Assembly: GCA_041749595.1 (NCBI GenBank)
Contig: JBGTBA010000117.1
Span: forward strand, 1-16,846
Length of the DNA: 16,846 nucleotides
Reading direction: 5' to 3'
DNA from: Aurantibrevibacter sp041749595
GTDB taxonomy: Bacteria; Bacteroidota; Bacteroidia; Flavobacteriales; Flavobacteriaceae
The notes beneath the pieces were generated by a model. It was given only the letters and a program-made list of their open reading frames with translations, did not search any database and was not told where the DNA came from. The translations under genes and the position numbers were made by a program. This document shows, in pieces, positions 6,865 to 13,739 of this stretch (its first letter is position 1; each line of letters opens with the position of its first letter).

Positions 6865-7676
6865 TTGGCAAACAACTGGAAGAATCTACGGCCTATCTAA
6901 AACAAAAGGGGTTTGATGCCCCGGAAATTGGTATTGTGTTGGGAACCGGTTTAGGCAAACTTGCAGATGAAATTGAAACCCGTATTGAAGCGCATTACAA
7001 TCATATCCCTTATTTTCCCCTTGCAACGGTTGAGTTTCACTCAGGAAAATTAATTTACGGCACTTTTGAAGGCAAAAAAGTGGTAGTAATGCAAGGAAGG
7101 TTCCATTTTTACGAGGGATATGACTTGTTCGATGTTACTTACCCCGTTCGTATAATGCACCGATTGGGCATCAAAAAACTCCTTATCTCCAACGCCGCGG
7201 GGGCCATCAACCGAAATTTTAAAAAGGGAGACATTATGTTGATAGAAGATCACATCAACCTACTGGGAAATTCTCCCTTGGCTTTCAAAAATGTGGCAGA
7301 ATTTGGGGATCGTTTTGTAGATATGGGCCAACCTTACGATCTTGAAATGGGAGGGAAGCTAATCGATATCGCCAAAAAAGAAGGGATTATCATTCAAAAA
7401 GGTGTGTATGCCGCTGTGGTTGGCCCCCAATTAGAGACCAAAGCTGAGTATAGAATGTTAAAAATAATTGGGGCAGATGCCGTTGGCATGAGTACTGTTC
7501 CCGAAGTCATTGTAGCCAACCACCTTCGATTGCCCGTTGTGGCCATATCGGTCTTAACGGATGAGTGCGACCCGGATAATTTACAGCCCGTAAACATCAC
7601 CGAGATTATTGAAATTGCAGAAAAAACAGAGCCGAAAATGGTTCTTCTTTTTAGGGAGCTCATCAAGAAAATTTAA
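6861..7676 (+). CDS. Purine-nucleoside phosphorylase, trimeric PNP/MTAP family
   Basis: The 271-residue enzyme phosphorolyses a purine nucleoside to free base and (deoxy)ribose-1-phosphate. Family motifs are IVLGTGLGKLADEI (phosphate loop, about 25-38), VEFHSGKL (57-64), MQGRFHFYEGY (77-87), ISNAAGAIN (109-117), GPQLETKAEYRML (188-200) and GADAVGMSTVPEVIVANH (204-221). By alignment with human PNP from memory, Glu192 corresponds to Glu201 and Met210 to Met219, while the base-contacting Asn243 is replaced by Asp234 (SVLTDECDPD). Asp at this site is seen in methylthioadenosine phosphorylases and, in human PNP, favours adenosine. The gene overlaps its upstream neighbour by 4 nt (ATGA), so the two are translationally coupled. 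The context suggests a 5'-modified adenosine, such as an arsenic-containing nucleoside, as substrate, but ordinary purine salvage is also possible. Confidence 0.93.
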   Translation: MIGKQLEESTAYLKQKGFDAPEIGIVLGTGLGKLADEIETRIEAHYNHIPYFPLATVEFHSGKLIYGTFEGKKVVVMQGRFHFYEGYDLFDVTYPVRIMHRLGIKKLLISNAAGAINRNFKKGDIMLIEDHINLLGNSPLAFKNVAEFGDRFVDMGQPYDLEMGGKLIDIAKKEGIIIQKGVYAAVVGPQLETKAEYRMLKIIGADAVGMSTVPEVIVANHLRLPVVAISVLTDECDPDNLQPVNITEIIEIAEKTEPKMVLLFRELIKKI

Positions 7677-7838
7677 TTGACATTTTTGCGTTATAAAAGT
7701 AAAAAGCCCTTTGGCAAATTATGTAACGCTATCGTAAAAACCGAAATTAAAATTTTCTTAAAGTTTGGTTTTTGTGTAAGCTACCCTAGCGGTGCACTAC
7801 TAAAGGAACTTGATGAACCCCCTAAATCTTTTGACATC

Positions 7839-8594
7839 ATGCTTAAAATAAGTATTACAGCAACACTTGTATTGTTCGGTATGTTCCTTTTCCTTAAAAA
7901 CAAAGCAACCAACGTGGATCCTTTCCACGGCACAACAGAGACCGTACCTATTAAACACAACGAATGGGATAGCCTATTGAAAAAATATGTGGATGACGAA
8001 GGCCATGTAAATTATGAAGGCTTTAAAAAGGCCGTGACAAAGTTAGATGGTTACTTGAAAGCCTTAGCGGCGAACCCCCCCTCTAAAAACTGGACAAAAG
8101 AGGAACGTTTGGCGTACTATATAAATTTGTACAATGCCGGAACCATAAAATTGATTTTGGAGAATTACCCTGTAAAAAGCATAAAGGACATTAAAAGCCC
8201 TTGGGACAAAAAATGGATTTTAATAGGAGGCAAAACCTATTCCTTGGGCGAGATTGAACACGAAATTTTGCGAAAAATGGATGAACCCAGAATACATTTC
8301 GCCATCAATTGTGCTTCGTTTTCATGCCCAAGATTAGTCAACGAAGCCTATAAGGCAGGTCATTTGGAGGTACAGTTGAACAATGCTGCGGTAAATTTCA
8401 TAAACGATCCGAACAAAAATGTCATATCTTCCGAAAGAGCCGAATTATCGGAAATTTTTAAATGGTTTAAAAAAGATTTTACCGAAAACGGATCTTTAAA
8501 AGATTTTATAAACCAATATGCCAAAACAAATATGAACGGAAAAACCAAAACGGGATACCTCAATTATGACTGGAGCCTGAATGAAGCCAAGTAA
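7839..8594 (+). CDS. DUF547 domain protein, membrane-anchored
   Basis: The 251-residue product has an N-terminal hydrophobic segment (about 4-19), acting as a signal anchor or signal peptide, followed by a DUF547 domain. The conserved core is visible: LAYYINLYNAGTIKLIL (91-107), then GEIEHEIL and RIHFAINCASFSCPRL (151-166) with His153, Cys158 and Cys163. The biochemical function of DUF547 is unknown; the His/Cys pattern may indicate a catalytic or metal site. The frame is open back to a TTG at 7677, but the ATG at 7839 puts the hydrophobic segment at the N-terminus and is preferred. It overlaps the next gene by 14 nt. DUF547 proteins are regular members of arsenosugar-type gene clusters. Confidence 0.85.
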   Translation: MLKISITATLVLFGMFLFLKNKATNVDPFHGTTETVPIKHNEWDSLLKKYVDDEGHVNYEGFKKAVTKLDGYLKALAANPPSKNWTKEERLAYYINLYNAGTIKLILENYPVKSIKDIKSPWDKKWILIGGKTYSLGEIEHEILRKMDEPRIHFAINCASFSCPRLVNEAYKAGHLEVQLNNAAVNFINDPNKNVISSERAELSEIFKWFKKDFTENGSLKDFINQYAKTNMNGKTKTGYLNYDWSLNEAK

Positions 8595-9288
8595 ACCATT
8601 AACCATAAGTATTATCGTTCCGGTACTGAATGAAGAAATTTATATCGGTAGGTTGTTGTCCTATTTGCAAGAAAACAGCTCCGCCAGAAACATAAAGGAA
8701 ATTATTGTTGTTGATGGCGGGAGTACCGATGCCACGGTAGAGATAGCCTCTGATTATGGCACCTTTGTAGTCAATTCCCAAAAAGGCCGTGCCAAACAGT
8801 TGAATTTTGGTGCCAAACATGCCAGTGGCGATGTCCTGTATTTTTTGCACGTAGATACGCTGCCTCCAAAATATTTTGATCAGACCATTATGGAAGCCAT
8901 TGAGGCCGGCCATAACGTAGGGTGCTTTCAAATGAAATTTGACAGTGACAGCCGTTTCCTAGGTTTTTTTGCTTGGCTCACCCGTATAAACCACAAACTT
9001 TGCCGGGGGGGGGACCAATCCCTGTTTATCCTCAAGGATCTATTTAAAAAAACCGGTGGCTTCAATGAAGAGTACATTGTTTATGAGGACAATGAATTCA
9101 TTGGTCGGTTATATGAAATGTCCTATTTTAAAATCTTGCCAAAACATGTAAAGACTTCGGCCAGACGATATGAGAAAAAGGGAATTGTAACCCTCCAATA
9201 CCATTTTGGGGTGATACACCTAAAAAACTATATGGGTGCCGGTCCGGAGCAGTTATATGATTATTACAGAAGAAAAATATCGGTTTAA
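8581..9288 (+). CDS. TIGR04283-family (arsenosugar-associated) glycosyltransferase 2
   Basis: This 235-residue GT2-type (GT-A fold) glycosyltransferase matches TIGR04283, the second transferase family named from arsenosugar loci. It shows ISIIVPVLNEE (9-19), IIVVDGGSTDAT (41-52) for nucleotide-sugar binding, and LHVDTLPP (89-96), in which HVD takes the place of the usual DxD metal site. Further on are GGDQSLFI (143-150) and YEDNEF (168-173), near the expected catalytic base. The ATG at 8581 lies inside the last codons of the DUF547 gene, giving a 14-nt overlap. Codons 142-144 contain a run of nine G (9005-9013), a possible slippage site. The amidase gene converges on it after 9 nt. The product and acceptor are not predictable, although context points to sugar chemistry on an organoarsenical. 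Confidence 0.88.
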   Translation: MKPSKPLTISIIVPVLNEEIYIGRLLSYLQENSSARNIKEIIVVDGGSTDATVEIASDYGTFVVNSQKGRAKQLNFGAKHASGDVLYFLHVDTLPPKYFDQTIMEAIEAGHNVGCFQMKFDSDSRFLGFFAWLTRINHKLCRGGDQSLFILKDLFKKTGGFNEEYIVYEDNEFIGRLYEMSYFKILPKHVKTSARRYEKKGIVTLQYHFGVIHLKNYMGAGPEQLYDYYRRKISV

Positions 9289-9297
9289 CCGAAACCT

Positions 9298-10332
9298 TTA
9301 TTTTTCCTCATAATCTTGTAAAATACCTTCCCCTATCCATTTGGCAAGTGCCTGGCGGTTATCCGGGTCCAAAATTCGTTTTTGGTCTTTTCTGTTTTTG
9401 ATGTTGCCTATTTCTATATAGGCCATGGCTGGCAGGGTATTCTTTACCAAATAAAGCCCGCTCCTGTCCGCAAAAGTACCTTCATAGGTCCGGTTTGGTT
9501 GATATGCCCTGTACTTCTCCTGAAAGGTCCTGTGTATGCTCTCTGCCATCCTTTTACCATTTTTGCTCTTTTCATGGTGGTAAAAGAACACGTCTATATT
9601 TTGCCCTTGGCTCCTGCTGTCTACATGGGTCACTATCAAACGCTGATATTTACCGAGGTTTTCCGCATAAAGCTTGTTTACAATATCCACGCGTTGCTTT
9701 AGCCGTTCCAATTGGTTCAAGGGAATTTCCTCGTTGGGAAAGGCAATTTCATCACGATCTATCTCCAATACCCTTTCATTACGGATGCCGTCATTGGGGT
9801 CTTGAATAATGATATAGACCTTTGCCCCATGAGACAGTAATTCTTTGGCCAAGCGCAGGGTAATATCGTACGCATATTCATCTTCCGCGATTATTTTTCC
9901 TTCATATTCAGCGATCGCTCCCGGATCCGGTCCGCCATGCCCGGAAATAAGGTAATATATATTATCTTTCAGACGCTCGCTAATGGTTGCCACAAGGGCA
10001 TGTTCCTTTCCAAAAATACCGTATTCCAAAAAAGATGTGTTTTTTGCCTTTGTAGATTGCTTTATATTGGGATCTACCGTAGGCACCATACCACTTCTTG
10101 GGACAAGATAAGACCTTCCTTCATATAAATGGATACTGTCACGAAGGTTTTCCGTATTTAGGGCGATGAAATCCTTATAGTGTTTTGCAGGGTCCATTCC
10201 TTCTTTTCTCAAAATAGAGTAAATACCATCTCCCCGTTCAGCAATAATGGAACGCAGTGTATCTTGGGAATATCCTTGTTCAAAATACACAAAAAAAATA
10301 AAACCACTTAGAACAATGCGCCGGTAATGCAC
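9298..10332 (-). CDS. LysM + N-acetylmuramoyl-L-alanine amidase
   Basis: The 344-residue protein is a secreted zinc amidase (Amidase_3) that cuts the bond between N-acetylmuramic acid and L-alanine in peptidoglycan, as in daughter-cell separation. Order: a signal peptide (about 1-23), a LysM-like module with GDGIYSILRKEGMD and YEGRSYLVP (about 34-78), then the amidase domain. Likely zinc and catalytic residues are His132 in LISGHGGPDPGA, Glu152 in the AEDEYAYDI segment, His236 in VTHVDSRSQGQNIDV and Glu307 in AYIEIGN. No ATG lies near the start. I chose GTG at 10332, giving MHYRRIVLSG and a normal signal. A TTG at 10353 is the alternative, but a candidate -7 box (10361-10368) would place transcription start very near it. 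It converges on the glycosyltransferase gene. Confidence 0.9.
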   Translation of the reverse strand: MHYRRIVLSGFIFFVYFEQGYSQDTLRSIIAERGDGIYSILRKEGMDPAKHYKDFIALNTENLRDSIHLYEGRSYLVPRSGMVPTVDPNIKQSTKAKNTSFLEYGIFGKEHALVATISERLKDNIYYLISGHGGPDPGAIAEYEGKIIAEDEYAYDITLRLAKELLSHGAKVYIIIQDPNDGIRNERVLEIDRDEIAFPNEEIPLNQLERLKQRVDIVNKLYAENLGKYQRLIVTHVDSRSQGQNIDVFFYHHEKSKNGKRMAESIHRTFQEKYRAYQPNRTYEGTFADRSGLYLVKNTLPAMAYIEIGNIKNRKDQKRILDPDNRQALAKWIGEGILQDYEEK

Positions 10333-10360
10333 TATTTTTAATATTTTAAACAAAGGTTAT

Positions 10361-10368
10361 CAAAAATA
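10361..10368 (-). promoter_or_regulatory. Candidate -7 box for the amidase gene
   Basis: On the minus strand this reads TATTTTTG, an exact match to the Bacteroidota TAnnTTTG box. Transcription would begin about 7 nt downstream, near 10354, about 20 nt before the GTG at 10332. That supports the GTG start. No good TTG is seen at -33. Confidence 0.35.
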
Positions 10369-11048
10369 CGGGCAAAAAACAAATCATATTTTTTTAAAAT
10401 CGCAATATGTGCTGTCCACAACATATGGCGACCCATAAAGAATCCTATCATTTAGACGTGGCTCTTTCCTGAAAATTGGTCTGAAAACTGCCCATCACCT
10501 TTTTAGCAACATCGGTGGCGGTTACAAAAAAAAACGCTTTTTATCCGTTTATATTTTTATAAAATTTACATTTGCCTTTTATTTACTTTGAGTACACCTG
10601 AATAAAATGGGGGGGAGTTTTAATTTATTCAGAAAAATAGAATGTTGGAACCATTTATTTTTTCGAAAACAAGTACGGAACAAAGAATTAAAAAATGAAT
10701 TGTTCCCAACCCATTAAAAATTGTCTATATAGGGACAGTACATTTAAAAATGGCTATGGTATCTTTTCTTTTTGTTTTACCAAGTTAAAAATCGATTCTT
10801 TCATGCGATACGCATATGGACATACCTATTGGATTTTAAGCCCTTACATAAGGAACATGCAAATGTCCATTGCCTTAAGCATTAAAAAATATTGGTCTGC
10901 CATTTTTTACAAAAACCCAACCGCAAGCGGCATGCCAATGCATTTTTCATTACCATTGCCCTATCTAAAAAAACATTCGCAACTTGTCCATTTTCATTGT
11001 GGAAAACTGTTAATCGGAATTCAATTATAAATTTTATAAAGTCACAAA
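10369..11048. other. Long intergenic region without a credible gene
   Basis: These 680 nt separate the divergent amidase and cmoA genes. A frame of 111 codons at 10695-11030 is open on the plus strand, but its product has no Glu, only two Asp, many His and Cys and no recognisable motif, so I read it as non-coding. A few short minus-strand stretches look mildly coding-like (a 25-codon frame around 10457-10540) but have no start and hit no family I know. The region holds a nine-base inverted repeat with a G7 loop (10598-10632). It may contain regulatory sites, a small RNA or decayed sequence. Confidence 0.6.
10598..10632. repeat. Nine-base inverted repeat with a G7 tract in the loop
   Basis: CTGAATAAA (10598-10606) and TTTATTCAG (10624-10632) are perfectly complementary and separated by 17 nt that contain seven consecutive G (10609-10615). 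It is AT-rich, so a DNA-binding site for a dimeric regulator is as plausible as an RNA hairpin. It lies about 420 nt before cmoA and about 270 nt before the amidase start, with no clear promoter next to it. Confidence 0.45.
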
Positions 11049-11774
11049 ATGTCAAAAGATGCCATTTTTAACGATCCTTTAAAGCCCGCTTTCGATTTTA
11101 AATTCAACAAAGACGTGGTCACCGTATTTGATGACATGGTGGTACGCTCTGTTCCGTTCTACGTGGAAATGCAGCGAATGATCGCCGAACTTACAAAAGA
11201 TTTTGCGGTAAAGAACACCAACGTCTATGACCTTGGCTGCTCTACAGGCACAACAATGATCAATTTGGACCAGACGTTACCAAAGGATATCCACTTTGTG
11301 GGCGTAGACAATTCGGACGATATGTTGCTTAAGTGCGAGCAAAATTTAAAAGCTTCGGGAGTAACGAGGAAAGTGAGCTATCAAAACCAGGATTTGAATT
11401 CCGATATACAGTTAACCAATGCGTCCGTGGTCATTTTCTGTTTGACACTTCAGTTTTTAAGGCCGTTGAACCGGGAAAAAATCCTAAGGAAAATTTATGC
11501 CAGTCTTCCGGAAAACGGAGCCGTAATCCTTATTGAAAAAATACTTACGGAACATTCTATTTGCAATCGTTTGTTCATAGAACATTATTATTCGTTCAAA
11601 AAGCGCAATGGGTATAACGAAACGGAAATTGCGAAAAAGAGGGAATCCCTTGAAAACGTATTGGTACCCTATAAACTTTCCGAGAACGAGGAATTGTTGA
11701 AATCCTGTGGTTTCCGCTTTACAGAAGTGTTTTTTAAATGGTACAATTTCACTGGTTTAATCGCAATAAAATAG
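11049..11774 (+). CDS. cmoA: Carboxy-S-adenosyl-L-methionine synthase CmoA
   Basis: The 241-residue protein aligns along its whole length with E. coli CmoA, which converts S-adenosylmethionine and prephenate to carboxy-SAM and phenylpyruvate. Carboxy-SAM is then used by CmoB to make 5-oxyacetyl (cmo5U) modifications at the wobble position of tRNA. Matching blocks are MSKDAIFNDP at the start, VFDDMVVRSVPFY (26-38), NVYDLGCSTG (58-67) for SAM binding, VDNSDDM (86-92), LTLQFL (132-137), FKKRNGYNETEIAKKRESLE (183-202) and FKWYNFTGLIAIK at the end. Arg198 corresponds to E. coli Arg199, which holds the carboxylate of carboxy-SAM. CmoB is not in the window. Five nt after the stop comes a membrane methyltransferase-family gene, an unusual partner. 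Confidence 0.93.
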   Translation: MSKDAIFNDPLKPAFDFKFNKDVVTVFDDMVVRSVPFYVEMQRMIAELTKDFAVKNTNVYDLGCSTGTTMINLDQTLPKDIHFVGVDNSDDMLLKCEQNLKASGVTRKVSYQNQDLNSDIQLTNASVVIFCLTLQFLRPLNREKILRKIYASLPENGAVILIEKILTEHSICNRLFIEHYYSFKKRNGYNETEIAKKRESLENVLVPYKLSENEELLKSCGFRFTEVFFKWYNFTGLIAIK

Positions 11775-11779
11775 GATTT

Positions 11780-12502
11780 ATGGTACGCATCGGTAATTTT
11801 TTCTTCAGGACTAGGAATTATTTGTTCCCTGTTTTTTACCTTTTTCTTTTTCTTCCCCTTCCAAGAATTTCAACAAATTATGACAACGTTTTTTTTGCAG
11901 GCCTTGCAGTTGCCCTAATAGGACAGTTGGTCCGTATGCTCACCATAGGTTTGGTATACATTATCCGTGGTGGCAAGAACAGGCGCATTTATGCCGAGGG
12001 TTTGGTAACGGACGGCCTTTTTTCGCATTGCAGAAATCCTATGTATGTTGGCAATATTTTGCTTGTGGTCGGCATGAGCATCCTATCCAATTCCTTGTTT
12101 GCGGTACTATTCATGATTCCGCTGTTTATCTTTATCTATCAAGCCATCACAATCGCAGAGGAAAACTTTTTACGCAATAAATTCGGTTCGGGTTTTGATG
12201 ATTACTGCGCCAAGGTAAATCGTTGGGTGCCCAATTTAAAAGGCATTGCAAAAACCTTTCAAAGCAATCAATTTAACCTTAAAAAAGTTTTTTACAAAGA
12301 ATATAACACTACCTACATTTGGATGTTGGGGGCAACTTTGCTCCTTGCTCTTAACATGAACTGGTTTGAAGGTCCATTAACATTGGACAACAGGGGACAA
12401 TATTTTTTGGCTGTGTTAGGTGTATTGACTTTTTTATACCTTTTGATACGGTTTTTGAAAAAACGGGAACGAAGGCTTGCTAAACAAAATCTTGCCAACT
12501 AA
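11780..12502 (+). CDS. Isoprenylcysteine carboxyl methyltransferase (ICMT)-family membrane protein
   Basis: The 240-residue integral membrane protein has about six hydrophobic segments (roughly 13-27, 36-62, 88-103, 105-122, 178-195 and 208-225). The central part carries the ICMT/PEMT-like SAM-binding signatures: HCRNPMYVGN (83-92, family pattern RxPxYxG) and AEENFLRNKFGSGFDDYCAK (126-145) followed by VNRWVPN. Bacterial members methylate lipids or small molecules and their substrates are mostly unknown. The last two helices are an extension beyond the core domain. I chose the ATG at 11780, 5 nt after the cmoA stop, over an ATG at 11738 that would overlap cmoA. The tight spacing indicates co-transcription with cmoA. 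It could use SAM or carboxy-SAM. Confidence 0.85.
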   Translation: MVRIGNFFFRTRNYLFPVFYLFLFLPLPRISTNYDNVFFAGLAVALIGQLVRMLTIGLVYIIRGGKNRRIYAEGLVTDGLFSHCRNPMYVGNILLVVGMSILSNSLFAVLFMIPLFIFIYQAITIAEENFLRNKFGSGFDDYCAKVNRWVPNLKGIAKTFQSNQFNLKKVFYKEYNTTYIWMLGATLLLALNMNWFEGPLTLDNRGQYFLAVLGVLTFLYLLIRFLKKRERRLAKQNLAN

Positions 12503-12540
12503 CGAAGCTCTTTCCCGTAGTTTTTAAAAGACATGTGGTC

Positions 12541-12569
12541 AGTTCTTACTGAAGTACAAAAAAAGAACT
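12541..12569. repeat. Inverted repeat between convergent genes
   Basis: AGTTCTT (12541-12547) and AAGAACT (12563-12569) form a seven-base stem around 15 nt that include a run of seven A. The position between the ICMT-family gene and the oppositely oriented GH113-like gene fits a shared terminator, but no T run follows the stem on either strand, so this is only a structural note. Confidence 0.25.
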
Positions 12570-12592
12570 CCTATAACCCCTTTACCCTGCTT

Positions 12593-13594
12593 TTATTTTT
12601 CTTTATAAAACGAGCGTATAATATTCTCCGCAGGTTTGTTCTGAGGTGTAAACTGATTGTCACTTACCCCACCGGAATCCGCGTGGTTCATAAACCATTT
12701 CCATACAAAGCCCCCCGCAAACCAATCTTCCCCCCAAAATTCTTCCATGATGGCCTTTGTTGCATTGGCCTGCCCTTCCAGGTTTATAGAAGGCTCATCC
12801 CTATCTGCCTCCCAAGGCTTTAAGGCCGTAAAATCGGCACTTCTATAGCCATATTCGGTAAACAGAACGGGCCTATCTTCTTTTTTTGAGAATGTGGCTA
12901 TTTTTTCCTTGTGGGCTTTCCACTCGGTACGAAGCCTTTCTAAAGAAGGTGTTTTTTCATCAGATAAGGGAAAATAGGCATCAATCCCAATATAATCGAT
13001 CTCTTTCCAAAAAGACGTTTTCGTAAATTCATCCCAATTGGCAGCATATGTGAGTTTTCCTTTATAGGTGTTCCTGATTTTCCGTATCAGGATTTTCCAA
13101 AAATCCGGCCTATTCCTTACAAATTGTTCCAGTTCTGTCCCAATACAAAGTAAGGGAACCCGAGTCTCTTCAGCAAGTTCGGAATAGGTAAGTATAAATT
13201 TTTCATAAGAAGTTTCCAAGGCTTTCCACCCTTCTTCATTCGTCATTTTTAAATTGCCCGTAAACTCCCCCCGCCAAATCCACAATTGAGGCTTTAACAT
13301 TACCTTAATATTGTTTTTCTGTAAGAGCTCTATGTATTGCTTGGCCCCGCTTTTGGTTTCGCCAAACCATTGGCGATCAGTGTCGAAAATAATCTCGGAC
13401 GAATTCAACTCCCGAATAAAACCGAAAGGCATAACGGACGCATAGTTCGCATGCAGCTTAATCAATTCCTCAGCATGTTCTTGGGCGGCATTCTCGCGGG
13501 AAGCCACAAAACTCACACCATTAAATTTTTCCCTGACCTGACTGCTACATGAAAGTTGTAAAAAGAATAAAAAAAGAAGTCCTGATTTTTTCAT
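12593..13594 (-). CDS. GH113-like glycoside hydrolase lipoprotein
   Basis: The 333-residue product has a lipoprotein leader ending in LQLSC (Cys16) and then a TIM-barrel domain resembling glycoside hydrolase family 113, whose known members are endo-beta-1,4-mannanases. The barrel signatures are GVSFVASREN (26-35), KVMLKPQLWIWRGEF (97-111), the acid/base Glu154 in CIGTELEQF and the nucleophile Glu247 in LFTEYGYRS. The C-terminal GGFVWKWFMNH closes the barrel. The ATG at 13594 is chosen because it starts the leader directly; an upstream in-frame start at 13639 would put 15 charged and polar residues before it. It should act on beta-mannan or a related polysaccharide in the envelope. No sugar transporter or SusC/SusD pair is beside it, so the true substrate is open. 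Confidence 0.85.
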   Translation of the reverse strand: MKKSGLLFLFFLQLSCSSQVREKFNGVSFVASRENAAQEHAEELIKLHANYASVMPFGFIRELNSSEIIFDTDRQWFGETKSGAKQYIELLQKNNIKVMLKPQLWIWRGEFTGNLKMTNEEGWKALETSYEKFILTYSELAEETRVPLLCIGTELEQFVRNRPDFWKILIRKIRNTYKGKLTYAANWDEFTKTSFWKEIDYIGIDAYFPLSDEKTPSLERLRTEWKAHKEKIATFSKKEDRPVLFTEYGYRSADFTALKPWEADRDEPSINLEGQANATKAIMEEFWGEDWFAGGFVWKWFMNHADSGGVSDNQFTPQNKPAENIIRSFYKEK

Positions 13595-13739
13595 TTGGTT
13601 ATAAAGATAAAACACCTCCCTAAGATATAGTTTTTCCAATCTATTTAATTATAAATCCGTTTTATTTAAAATTATTCTAAATTAAAGGGTGCCATTAAGT
13701 TCCTATATTTATACCCGACCTATCTTGTAACAACCTAAA

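Noticed and set aside
8075..8081. Run of seven C in the DUF547 gene as a phase-variation site
   Set aside because: It encodes Pro-Pro in frame and is short. Weaker than the nine-G run, with no supporting context.
9280..9292. TCGGTT / AACCGA palindrome at the end of the glycosyltransferase gene, as a bidirectional terminator
   Set aside because: The spacer is one base, too short for a hairpin loop, and no T run follows directly, so a terminator call is not supported.
1243..10741. The 9-mer GGGACAGTA shared in opposite orientation between 1243-1251 and 10733-10741, possibly IS ends
   Set aside because: A single 9-mer match between two points of a 17-kb window is expected by chance, and neither site has other IS features.
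10695..11030. A 111-codon open frame in the long intergenic region
   Set aside because: The product has no Glu, two Asp and many His and Cys, has no recognisable motif and lies in AT-rich DNA. This looks like a chance open frame.
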